From positions 1-56,860 of the forward strand of contig CAZOPT010000002.1 of assembly GCA_964582055.1 (NCBI GenBank): a stretch of 56,860 nucleotides of DNA, given 5' to 3'. The notes beneath the pieces were generated by a model, which was not told the DNA's origin, did not search any database, and was given only the letters and a program-made list of their open reading frames with translations. A program made the translations under genes and the position numbers. Positions 1 to 7,296 of the stretch are shown here, one piece after another. Source of the stretch: JBKSMP01 sp964582055. Lineage in GTDB: Bacteria > Verrucomicrobiota > Verrucomicrobiia > Opitutales > UBA9783. How positions within the stretch are numbered: the first letter of the stretch is position 1; every line of letters starts with the position of its first letter.

Positions 1-47
1 GTTCCAAGCAAGAATGCCCCAACAGCTAATATTAATCGATTTTTCAT
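1..47 (-). CDS. 5' end of a gene leaving the window, possible exported or membrane protein
   Basis: Reading leftward from an ATG at 45-47 gives the open fragment MKNRLILAVGAFLLG, which runs off the edge of the window. A short basic start followed by a hydrophobic stretch looks like a signal peptide or first membrane segment. There is no clear Shine-Dalgarno sequence in front of it. Fifteen codons are too few to name a family. Confidence 0.4.
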   Translation of the reverse strand, partial: MKNRLILAVGAFLLG

Positions 48-194
48 AATTATGATTTGTAGTTTGATTTTTTATTTCAGTCAAGTGTTTTTTTTGTTTG
101 TTTTTTAAAGTGTAAATGTTGAGTTTTTATAGGGAAATACCTGGTATTTAATGAAATAAATACTATCTTTATTGGGCAAGATAAGTTTTTAGAG

Positions 195-223
195 TTTATT
201 ACAAAAATTTTTTACTTTATAAT
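195..223 (+). promoter_or_regulatory. possible promoter of tRNA-Leu and serS
   Basis: A consensus TATAAT lies at 218-223, 46 nt before the tRNA. The matching -35 position (195-200, TTTATT) is poor. The stretch 48-269 is otherwise AT-rich non-coding sequence in which I see no gene. Confidence 0.35.
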
Positions 224-269
224 TGCTTTTGAAAGAAAAGTGGTTTTACTTAAAGAAAGAATTTAATAC

Positions 270-353
270 GCTTAGGTGGTGGAATGGTAGACACACACGT
301 TTGAGGGGCGTGTGCCGAGAGGCGTGGGGGTTCGAGTCCCCTCTTAAGCACCA
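270..353 (+). tRNA. tRNA-Leu (anticodon GAG)
   Basis: The acceptor arms GCTTAGG and CTTAAGC pair, the anticodon stem CACGT/GCGTG closes the loop TTGAGGG with anticodon GAG, a class II variable arm is present, and the T-arm carries GGTTCGAGTCC. The 3' CCA is encoded at 351-353. The serS start codon lies only six bases after the CCA. Confidence 0.95.
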
Positions 354-359
354 TTTTTT

Positions 360-1619
360 ATGTTAGATATTCATTATTTTCGTGTGGCATTTGATGAAAT
401 TCAGCGTGGAATTTCAAAAAAGCATTTTGCTTGTGATTTGGAAAAAGTTCGTCAATTAGATCAAGAACGTATTGCTTGTTTGAAAGTTTTCGAAGCAGCT
501 CGGGCTCAGCAGCAAGCTGCCAATAAGTCAATGGCCCAACTCGACAAGAGATCGGAAGATTTTCGTAAGGCTATTCAAGAATTAAAGGCCTTCTCTGAGC
601 AAGTAAAACAGTTGGAAGAAGCTTATAAAAATGCCGAACAAGCTTTTCAAAAAGAGTGGTTGGGGATTCCTAATATTCCAGATCCTTCTGTGCCTGTAGG
701 TCAAACTCCGCAAGATAATAAAGAACTTTATCAGTGGCAACCTTCAATTGCCCCATCGGAATTTGCTTGTCCACATTACGAAATCCCAGGTTTTCAAAAA
801 TATCTTGATTTCCAACGTGGTACAAAAGTTATGGGAGCCGGTTTCCCATTTTATGTAGGACCGGTAGCACGATTAGTTCGAGCATTAGTAGCCTTTTTTC
901 TAGAAGAAGCTCGTTGCAATGGTTATATGGAGCTTTTGACACCGCTTTTGGTTAATGCGACAAGTGCAACGGCAACAGGTCAGTTGCCGGATAAAGAAGG
1001 TATGATGTATGCTACGGATGAGGGTTATTTAATTCCGACAGCAGAAGTACCAATTACGAACTATTTTCGTGATGAAATCTTTTCAGAAGAAGATTTGCCA
1101 AAAAAGTATTGTGCTTATTCGGCTTGTTTTCGCCGTGAAGCAGGTAGTTGGGGTAAAGATGTACGTGGTTTGAATCGTTTGCATCAATTTGATAAAGTTG
1201 AATTGGTTCAATGGGTACATCCAGAGAAAAGTATGGAAGTACTCGATCTTTTGCGAAAAGATGCGGAGGGTTTGATTCAAAAGTTGGAATTGCCATATCG
1301 TGTTTTAGCAATTTGTACGGGCGATATGGGATTCCCACATGCGAAACAGTACGATTTGGAAGTTTGGTCGGCAGGACAAAAACGTTGGTTGGAAGTGTCT
1401 AGTTGTAGTTGTTTTACAGATTTCCAAGCACGTCGTGCCAATATTCGTTTCCGTGACAGAGATGGTGGCTTGAAATTTGTCCATACTTTGAATGGTTCTG
1501 GTTTAGCTGTTCCACGTATTTTAGCTGCTATTTTAGAAAATAATTATGATGGTAAAGGGATTGTAAAAATTCCGTCCGTTCTTCATAAATGGTTGCCAGA
1601 AAAAGAGATTAGATTTTAA
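360..1619 (+). CDS. serS: seryl-tRNA synthetase
   Basis: Class II aminoacyl-tRNA synthetase that charges tRNA-Ser (and tRNA-Sec where present) with serine. The 419 residues have the usual family length: an N-terminal coiled-coil arm that grips the tRNA (about 30-105), the TAEVP serine-site motif near 227, motif 2 with FRREAGS at 257-263, and motif 3 with NGSGLAVPR from 378. The start is fixed because the N-terminal MLD aligns with known SerRS and no upstream alternative exists: the ATG is six T-rich bases after the tRNA-Leu CCA. There is therefore no room for a Shine-Dalgarno, and cutting out the tRNA would leave a nearly leaderless mRNA. Confidence 0.97.
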   Translation: MLDIHYFRVAFDEIQRGISKKHFACDLEKVRQLDQERIACLKVFEAARAQQQAANKSMAQLDKRSEDFRKAIQELKAFSEQVKQLEEAYKNAEQAFQKEWLGIPNIPDPSVPVGQTPQDNKELYQWQPSIAPSEFACPHYEIPGFQKYLDFQRGTKVMGAGFPFYVGPVARLVRALVAFFLEEARCNGYMELLTPLLVNATSATATGQLPDKEGMMYATDEGYLIPTAEVPITNYFRDEIFSEEDLPKKYCAYSACFRREAGSWGKDVRGLNRLHQFDKVELVQWVHPEKSMEVLDLLRKDAEGLIQKLELPYRVLAICTGDMGFPHAKQYDLEVWSAGQKRWLEVSSCSCFTDFQARRANIRFRDRDGGLKFVHTLNGSGLAVPRILAAILENNYDGKGIVKIPSVLHKWLPEKEIRF

Positions 1620-1788
1620 ACGTTTGTTCTTAAAATTGTACGTAGCTTGCATACCTTTTTTGAAGTTTAAGGGGTTTGCTATGCGCGTAAGGTAACCTAG
1701 AAAAAGTATTTCCAGACTTGCGCTTAAGGTTGAAAGTGTTTTACTAAAGATTATTAATAAAATTAAAACATATTAAAGAGGTTTTTTA

Positions 1789-3381
1789 ATGAAATTAATT
1801 TTTATAACGGGTGGAGTGGTGTCCTCTTTAGGAAAAGGACTAACGGCAGCTTCTTTAGGTGCACTTTTAGAAAATCAAGGTTTTAAGATTGGTTTACAGA
1901 AAATGGATCCTTACTTGAATGTGGATCCAGGTACGATGAATCCATGTCAGCATGGTGAAGTTTATGTACTCAAAGATGGGGCAGAAACGGATTTAGACTT
2001 AGGGCATTATGAGCGGTTTACACATGTTGAGCTTTCGCGCAAAAATAGTGTTTCTTCAGGAAAAATTTACGAAACGATTTTGCAAAAAGAGCGTAATGGT
2101 GATTATTTAGGTAATACCGTACAGGTTATTCCACATGTTACAAATGAGATTAAAGAGCGTATTTTTGCTGGTGCTAATGCGGATACAGATATTTTGATTA
2201 CTGAAATAGGCGGGGTTGTAGGAGATATAGAAGGCCTTCCTTTTTTGGAAGCATTACGTCAAATTGCGCTTGAATTAGGGCATGAAAACGTTCTGTTTAT
2301 TCACGTGACCTTATTGCCTTTTTTGAAGGCTTCTTCAGAATTAAAAAGTAAGCCTTCGCAACAAAGTGTAGCTAAATTGCGTGAAATCGGTATTCAGCCG
2401 GACATCTTAATTTGTCGAACGGAAGTTCCTATGGATGATTCCATTCGTGAAAAATTGAGTTTGTTTTGTAATGTCCCAAAGTCGGCTGTTATTGAAGAAC
2501 GTGATGTTGAACATTCCATTTATGAGCTGCCTCTTTGTTTGCATCGTGAGCATTTAGATGCGCTTGTTTTAGCAAAATTAGGCCTGCCTTTTGAAGATAA
2601 ACCTTTAGAAATCTGGGAGAATGTGGTTCGTCGAATTTTAAATCCGAAAGCTGAAACCACGATTGGTGTGGTTGGAAAGTATACAGATCTTCAAGATGCT
2701 TATAAATCGATTTACGAGGCGCTTTTTCATGCGGGTATTGCCAATGAATGTAAGGTGCATATTCGTACTATAGATGCGGAAAAATTAGAAAATACGAATG
2801 GTGTTTCTAGCCTAGAAGGTTTAAATGGTATTTTAGTGCCAGGAGGTTTTGGTTCACGCGGAATTGAGGGAAAGATGTTGGCGATTCGTTATGCTCGTGA
2901 AAATAGAATTCCTTTTTTAGGTATTTGTTTAGGTATGCAGTTGGCTGTTGTCGAATTTGCTCGACATGTATTAAATTATGCTGATGCCAATAGCACCGAA
3001 ATGAATCCCCAGACCACGCATCCAGTTATTAGTTTGATGGAGCAACAAAAAAGGCGATCTGGAAAAGGTGGTAACATGCGTTTAGGAGCAACGACTTGTT
3101 TGTTAAAATCTGGTAGTTTGATACAATCTGTTTATCAAAGTGATACAGTTTCTGAGCGTCATCGTCATCGTTATGAGTTTAATTCGGAATACAAAGATGT
3201 GTTTGAGGCTAAAGGTATGATTGTTTCTGGGCAGCATCCTGATTATCAATTGACGGAGGCTGTGGAAATTCGTGAACATCCTTGGTTTATTGGGGTGCAA
3301 TATCATCCGGAATTTCAATCTAAACCGCATCAACCTAATCCATTGTTCGTTCATTTTGTTCAAGCTAGTTTGAAGCGTTAA
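1789..3381 (+). CDS. pyrG: CTP synthase
   Basis: Makes CTP from UTP using ATP and glutamine, the last step of pyrimidine nucleotide synthesis. The 530 residues contain the N-terminal synthetase domain, with its P-loop-like segment SSLGKGLTAAS at about 12-22, and a C-terminal class I glutamine amidotransferase domain with the nucleophile Cys380 in GICLGMQ and the partner His-Glu in QYHPEF near the end. AAAGAGG lies eight bases before the ATG. The 169 bases between serS and this gene hold no gene or clear terminator. CTP is also the co-substrate of the cytidylyltransferase encoded at 40682-41419. Confidence 0.97.
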   Translation: MKLIFITGGVVSSLGKGLTAASLGALLENQGFKIGLQKMDPYLNVDPGTMNPCQHGEVYVLKDGAETDLDLGHYERFTHVELSRKNSVSSGKIYETILQKERNGDYLGNTVQVIPHVTNEIKERIFAGANADTDILITEIGGVVGDIEGLPFLEALRQIALELGHENVLFIHVTLLPFLKASSELKSKPSQQSVAKLREIGIQPDILICRTEVPMDDSIREKLSLFCNVPKSAVIEERDVEHSIYELPLCLHREHLDALVLAKLGLPFEDKPLEIWENVVRRILNPKAETTIGVVGKYTDLQDAYKSIYEALFHAGIANECKVHIRTIDAEKLENTNGVSSLEGLNGILVPGGFGSRGIEGKMLAIRYARENRIPFLGICLGMQLAVVEFARHVLNYADANSTEMNPQTTHPVISLMEQQKRRSGKGGNMRLGATTCLLKSGSLIQSVYQSDTVSERHRHRYEFNSEYKDVFEAKGMIVSGQHPDYQLTEAVEIREHPWFIGVQYHPEFQSKPHQPNPLFVHFVQASLKR

Positions 3382-3420
3382 AAGTTTTACAGGTTATTTT
3401 CAAAACTTTAAAAGAGGTGC

Positions 3421-3449
3421 TTGACAAGACGTAGGAGAATTTATACAAA
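3421..3449 (+). promoter_or_regulatory. promoter of ndk, near-leaderless
   Basis: A perfect TTGACA at 3421-3426 is followed after 17 bases by TACAAA (3444-3449); TATACA at 3442-3447, with a 15-base spacer, is an alternative. The -10 ends only five bases before the ndk ATG, so transcription would start at or next to the start codon. An AAAAAGG directly abutting the ATG is too close to act as a normal Shine-Dalgarno. Confidence 0.6.
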
Positions 3450-3454
3450 AAGGT

Positions 3455-3874
3455 ATGACTGAAAAAACTCTTGTTTTGTTAAAGCCAGATTGTATGCAAA
3501 AGAATGTGGCAGGTGTTGTTATTGCTCGTTTGCAAGAAAAAGGTTTACGCATTATTGGCTGTAAAATGTTAGCACTTACGGAAGCAATTTTACGTGACCA
3601 TTATGATTTTTTGGCCGACAAGCCCTTTTTCCCAAGTATTTTAAGTTATATGCAGGAATGTCCTGTTTTGGCACTTGTTTTGGAAGGAGAGGATGCTATT
3701 GCAACAACGCGAAATTTAATGGGACCAACGGATTCTTCGATTGCACCTAAAGGTACTATTCGTGGGGATTTTGGTGTGGATAAGTCACGTAATGTGATTC
3801 ATGCTTCCGATAGTGAAACTTCTGCTAAAAAAGAAATTGAGAGGTTTTTCAAAAAAGAAGAAATTTTTGCATAA
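3455..3874 (+). CDS. ndk: nucleoside diphosphate kinase
   Basis: Transfers the gamma phosphate of ATP to other nucleoside diphosphates through a phosphohistidine. The 139 residues match the family length; the N-terminal TLVLLKPD strand and the active-site histidine in NVIHASDS (about residue 115) are present. It follows pyrG by 73 bases, so CTP synthesis and triphosphate balancing sit together. The next gene starts two bases after its stop codon. Confidence 0.97.
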   Translation: MTEKTLVLLKPDCMQKNVAGVVIARLQEKGLRIIGCKMLALTEAILRDHYDFLADKPFFPSILSYMQECPVLALVLEGEDAIATTRNLMGPTDSSIAPKGTIRGDFGVDKSRNVIHASDSETSAKKEIERFFKKEEIFA

Positions 3875-3876
3875 AC

Positions 3877-4854
3877 ATGGAAATTTTACCTGGATGTTTC
3901 TTCCCAACGGAAGTCGTTTTTCTTGATAATAGTAAAATTTATTTACAGACCTTTGAACTTTTCTTTGAAAGGCATTTAAAACATATCAAACTTAAGACGT
4001 TTTCAAAACCGCAAGACGCTTTGGATTATATTTCATCGAAACCAAAACCAAATTTTGAACAGTTTTTCCAACCTGAAGATACTTTTTGTTCAAATTGTTA
4101 TGCGATGAAGTTAAATATGTTTTCATTGCATAAAATGATTTATGATCGTAGCCGCTTTTCTCAAATTTCCACAATTATTGCGGATTATAATTTGGATGTT
4201 GGTGAGATGAATGGGGTTGAATTTTGTCAAAAGGTTAAAGGTGAAAATATTCAAAGAATATTGTTTACTGAAGAACGGGGACGAAATTTTGTTATTCAGG
4301 CATTTAATGAAAATTATATTCAAAAGTATATTTCTAAAGGAAAAATTCATGATTTGAAAGCAATACAAGATCTTGTTCAACAATCTCAAGAACGTTATTT
4401 TTTTGAAAATACAAAGTCTATACAAATTGCACTTAAGAAGAATCCTAATTTTCCATTGGCAATTTATTCTGAAGCTTTTCAGTCGTATTTTCGGGAGTTT
4501 TTACAGAAAAATAGTATAAGGGAGTATTATTTATTAGATGCAGTAGGAAGTTATTTAATGATTGATAACGAAAATCGTATAAAAATACTTTTTGTACAAA
4601 ATGAAGATCAATGTCGCGCTAATTATCTTGAACAAAAAGAAGAAGTCGATTCAGAGCTTTGTGAAAAATTGGAAGTAGGGGAAGTGGTTTATTGTAATAC
4701 GAGTTTTTGGACGCAAGAGAATAAGAAAACCAATTCGTTTTTTGTTCCAGCAGAATGTATACAAGATCTTCAGTCTGGAGCCAAATTCTATTGTGCTTGC
4801 TTGCAAAATGTTGATTTTATTGATACCTCGAAAATTGCATTAGAAAATGCTTGA
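3877..4854 (+). CDS. atypical response-regulator-like protein
   Basis: A 325-residue soluble protein. The first ~165 residues resemble a receiver domain: an N-terminal strand with an acidic residue (VVFLDNSK, Asp17), the candidate phospho-acceptor Asp103 in ADYNLD followed by GEMNGVEFC, and a later strand with FTEERG and a lysine in YISKGK. A stretch of roughly 60 residues with a CSNC motif separates the second strand from the phospho-acceptor, longer than in a standard receiver. The C-terminal half (about 170-325) matches no output domain I know; no DNA-binding helix-turn-helix is evident. It is almost certainly co-transcribed with ndk (two-base gap). No kinase lies nearby, so input and output are unknown. 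Confidence 0.55.
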   Translation: MEILPGCFFPTEVVFLDNSKIYLQTFELFFERHLKHIKLKTFSKPQDALDYISSKPKPNFEQFFQPEDTFCSNCYAMKLNMFSLHKMIYDRSRFSQISTIIADYNLDVGEMNGVEFCQKVKGENIQRILFTEERGRNFVIQAFNENYIQKYISKGKIHDLKAIQDLVQQSQERYFFENTKSIQIALKKNPNFPLAIYSEAFQSYFREFLQKNSIREYYLLDAVGSYLMIDNENRIKILFVQNEDQCRANYLEQKEEVDSELCEKLEVGEVVYCNTSFWTQENKKTNSFFVPAECIQDLQSGAKFYCACLQNVDFIDTSKIALENA

Positions 4855-4872
4855 ATAAGATTTAATAGAGAT

Positions 4873-4903
4873 CCTGCAAAACTAAGTTTTGCAGGTTTTT
4901 TTT
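4873..4903 (+). terminator. rho-independent terminator of the pyrG-ndk region
   Basis: A perfect 10-bp stem (CCTGCAAAAC and GTTTTGCAGG) with a three-base loop is followed by eight T. It ends the plus-strand run, and its T-tract overlaps the stop of the convergent MFS gene. Confidence 0.93.
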
Positions 4904-6131
4904 ATATCTTTTTCTTTTTCGGAAAAGTAATCCAAAATAGAACTGTTGTTATTAAAAGTAAAAGTGCGATTACCATTAAACTGATTTGGTAGGCTGTTTT
5001 GGCAGAATAAATAGGTGTAAAGTAGTCAATAATCCATCCAGATCCGGATTGCACAAAACCACAAAACCACATAATGATCATATTAACAATGGCAATAGAA
5101 CTTGCACTTGCTCGTGGCGGATTTAATTCTGCACATGTGATAAAACTGATTACTTGTCCACTGGATGCGATGCCTAATAACCCTAATAAAACAGCAAATT
5201 CTAAAAAAGAAACATTTTCTAACACTAAGATCCAAAGAAAAAGTATTGTTGTTGCTAATCCGCTTATAACTAAAGGCATTTTTCTTACCTTAAAGGAATC
5301 AGAGATCCAGCCTAAAATTGGCGCACCTAATGCCCAGCTTAAGTAAAGAACCGCTGTTAATTGTACTGCTTGATTGTTTGTGAAATTATGAATTTTGGTA
5401 AAATAAGGAATGGACCAAAAATCGGCAAATACAGCTAAAGGCATAAAAAGAGCTCCTCCTAATAACCCTAGTGTCCAGGAATGTCCTTTTCTAGCTACAC
5501 ATAGAAGATTGTCTTTACATTGAATCCAAATATGTTTTCCGCGCGGTTTAGGTACCCAGTCCGGATTATTGGGAATGAAGATAAGTAATAAAAATGTAAC
5601 AAAAATTCCAAAACCAAAAGAAAACCACCAAATGTTTTTCCAGCCGCAAGCTGAATTGATCCAGGAAAGCGAGGATTGCGCAGCGATTGCTCCAATAAGG
5701 CCTAAAGCGGTTGTCATTCCAGAAAGCATAGCTAAGCGCTTTTTAGGAAACCAAATGGTGCATAAATACATGACACCAACAAAACCAAAGGCGGATGAAA
5801 AGCCCATTAGAAAGCGCCCTAAACCAAAACAAAATAAGCTTTCTGTCGGTAATAATGGCAATAAGCAGCTAAAGGTTAGGATAAGACTTGCGGGTAAAAA
5901 TAATTTTCGGCTTCCGCACGTATCAAATAGAGGACCAACAACAAGTTGCATGGGAGAATATGCCATTAAATACATGCCTACTGCAGCTGCAACTTCTGTT
6001 GCGGTTGCTGAGAAATTAGTTTCTAATTCTGTTTCGATAACGCTTGGAACGACACGTACATAATATTCATAAAGGTAAAATAATGACCCCGTCATCCAAA
6101 TAATGTATGCTCGTAATCCTCCTTTTTTCAT
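4902..6131 (-). CDS. MFS transporter
   Basis: Inner-membrane major facilitator of 409 residues with about twelve hydrophobic segments. The loop after the second helix reads GPLFDTCGSRKL, the typical MFS signature between helices 2 and 3, and the second half has the equivalent GWISDSFKVRK. The general look is of the sugar-phosphate/organic-anion branch (GlpT/ExuT-like), which is common in intracellular bacteria, but the substrate cannot be read from the sequence. It stands alone, convergent with the gene at 3877 and divergent from hpf. Its -10 region lies in an inverted repeat. Confidence 0.85.
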   Translation of the reverse strand: MKKGGLRAYIIWMTGSLFYLYEYYVRVVPSVIETELETNFSATATEVAAAVGMYLMAYSPMQLVVGPLFDTCGSRKLFLPASLILTFSCLLPLLPTESLFCFGLGRFLMGFSSAFGFVGVMYLCTIWFPKKRLAMLSGMTTALGLIGAIAAQSSLSWINSACGWKNIWWFSFGFGIFVTFLLLIFIPNNPDWVPKPRGKHIWIQCKDNLLCVARKGHSWTLGLLGGALFMPLAVFADFWSIPYFTKIHNFTNNQAVQLTAVLYLSWALGAPILGWISDSFKVRKMPLVISGLATTILFLWILVLENVSFLEFAVLLGLLGIASSGQVISFITCAELNPPRASASSIAIVNMIIMWFCGFVQSGSGWIIDYFTPIYSAKTAYQISLMVIALLLLITTVLFWITFPKKKKI

Positions 6132-6168
6132 AAAAAACAGTTTTATAAGATCCTGTTTTTTCCGTCAA
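6132..6168 (-). promoter_or_regulatory. promoter of the MFS gene with an inverted repeat
   Basis: On the minus strand a TTGACG (6163-6168) is followed after 17 bases by TAAAAC (6140-6145), or after 15 by TATAAA; the ATG is eight bases further. The -10 lies between the arms of the inverted repeat AAAAAACAG (6132-6140) and CTGTTTTTT (6153-6161), with a 12-base centre. The repeat could be an operator or simply a hairpin in the DNA. Confidence 0.4.
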
Positions 6169-6257
6169 GTTGAAATTTAAGATTAAAGGATTTGTTGTTT
6201 TTAATCTTTAAGCTTTTTAGAATTTTTATGTTTCTGAAAATTTTAATAAAATAAACA

Positions 6258-6285
6258 TTGCTTTTATATCTATTAGAGGTACAAT
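6258..6285 (+). promoter_or_regulatory. promoter of hpf, near-leaderless
   Basis: TTGCTT (6258-6263), a 16-base spacer and TACAAT (6280-6285) precede the hpf ATG at 6294, leaving eight bases. The only AGAGG in front of the gene lies inside the spacer, so it would probably not be in the mRNA. Confidence 0.5.
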
Positions 6286-6293
6286 AAAAGCGT

Positions 6294-6626
6294 ATGAATG
6301 AGTCGTCTATCATAATTACAGGAGTGCACTTATCTTTGACGGATGCAATTAAAAATGCAGTCAATGAAAAAATGTCGAAATTGTTTCTGCATGAGCCATC
6401 TATTATTCGCGTTCGTGTAGAATTGGTGCAAGATGTACACAAGAAGGATCAAGGCGAATTTATGGCTAAAGGCTATATTGAAATCCAAGGACCTGCACTT
6501 GTGGTTGCTGTTTATTCTGAAAACCTTTACAAAGCAATTGATCTTTTACAAGATAAGTTGCAACGTAAAATTAGGCGTCGTTCTCGTTTACTTAAAGACA
6601 AAAGAAAACAGGTTTTAGTTAAATAA
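6294..6626 (+). CDS. hpf: ribosome hibernation promoting factor (HPF/YfiA family)
   Basis: A short-type HPF of 110 residues that binds the 30S decoding region and stores ribosomes in an inactive form under starvation. The sequence has the family pattern: an N-terminal ITGVHLSLTDAIKNAV helix, the VRVELVQD and ARGYIEIQG-like strands, the SENLYKAIDLLQDKL helix and a basic tail RRRSRLLKDKRK. There is no C-terminal dimerisation domain, so it is not the long form. It is a single-gene transcript ended by the hairpin at 6657. Confidence 0.9.
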   Translation: MNESSIIITGVHLSLTDAIKNAVNEKMSKLFLHEPSIIRVRVELVQDVHKKDQGEFMAKGYIEIQGPALVVAVYSENLYKAIDLLQDKLQRKIRRRSRLLKDKRKQVLVK

Positions 6627-6656
6627 ATTAAGAATTTTTTTATTGAGTTATTGTAA

Positions 6657-6680
6657 GCCTTCCATGTGGGAGGCTTTTTT
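6657..6680 (+). terminator. rho-independent terminator of hpf
   Basis: Seven-base stem GCCTTCC and GGGAGGC (one T-G pair), four-base loop, then six T. Confidence 0.9.
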
Positions 6681-7266
6681 ATGCGCAGAGACCGAGAATA
6701 CCTTGGATAATAAAATCGGCAGAAAGTGCTAAAAGGATAATACTGCTTAATTTAAATAAGAAAAATAGTGTGTAATGGTTTAAAAATTTTGAAGACCAGG
6801 CAGCGATGAAAAAAAGGCCGTAAAAGGTGGCCATAATAAGTAAAATCGCTAAAAATACCCAAAATGATTCAATTGAATTTTTTGTATTTGCCTGCGCAAT
6901 TAAAAGAGACGAAATAGCTCCAGGACCTGAAATCATAGGAAATGCTAAGGGTACAATAATCATTGTTTCTGAAAGCGTTTGCAACGTTTGTGGAATATTT
7001 TTTAGCATTTGTAATCCCATGCGACCAATAACAATTCCTCCTGCAATACGAAAAGCATCTATGTTAATATCTAACAGCTTTAGGAGTTTTATACCGAAAA
7101 ATGCAGTTATTAAAAGGATTAAGAGTGCGATATGACAAGCTTTCCTTGATAATTCCCACCGTTGTTGTGGGGTATAATGGGGCGTCATTGCAACAAATAA
7201 AGCTACATAAATAAGCGGTGCACTTGCTATAAAAAACAAACTATATGTTTTTAAAAGAAAATGCAT
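6679..7266 (-). CDS. marC: MarC/UPF0056 family inner-membrane protein
   Basis: About 195 residues with six hydrophobic segments. GGIVIGRMGLQML and PLAFPMISGPGAISSLL match the two conserved repeats of the MarC family; the natural role of these proteins is unsettled and they are not proven antibiotic-resistance determinants. The ATG at 7266 is preferred to a TTG four codons upstream. It lies 30 bases downstream of rpoD and may be the last gene of that long transcript. Confidence 0.85.
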   Translation of the reverse strand: MHFLLKTYSLFFIASAPLIYVALFVAMTPHYTPQQRWELSRKACHIALLILLITAFFGIKLLKLLDINIDAFRIAGGIVIGRMGLQMLKNIPQTLQTLSETMIIVPLAFPMISGPGAISSLLIAQANTKNSIESFWVFLAILLIMATFYGLFFIAAWSSKFLNHYTLFFLFKLSSIILLALSADFIIQGILGLCA

Positions 7267-7296
7267 CGGTATAATCAAAAAAGCTAATTATGGTAT

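Noticed and set aside
1620..1788. Small RNA or terminator between serS and pyrG
   Set aside because: Only short, imperfect repeats are visible, with no stable hairpin plus T-run and no known RNA motif.
5569..6063. 164-codon plus-strand frame inside the MFS transporter gene
   Set aside because: The opposite strand encodes a clear twelve-segment transporter; this frame is its antisense shadow with no coherent domain.
7267..7278. TTG start four codons upstream for marC
   Set aside because: The ATG at 7266 starts the membrane segment directly; neither site has a good ribosome binding site, so the ATG is preferred.
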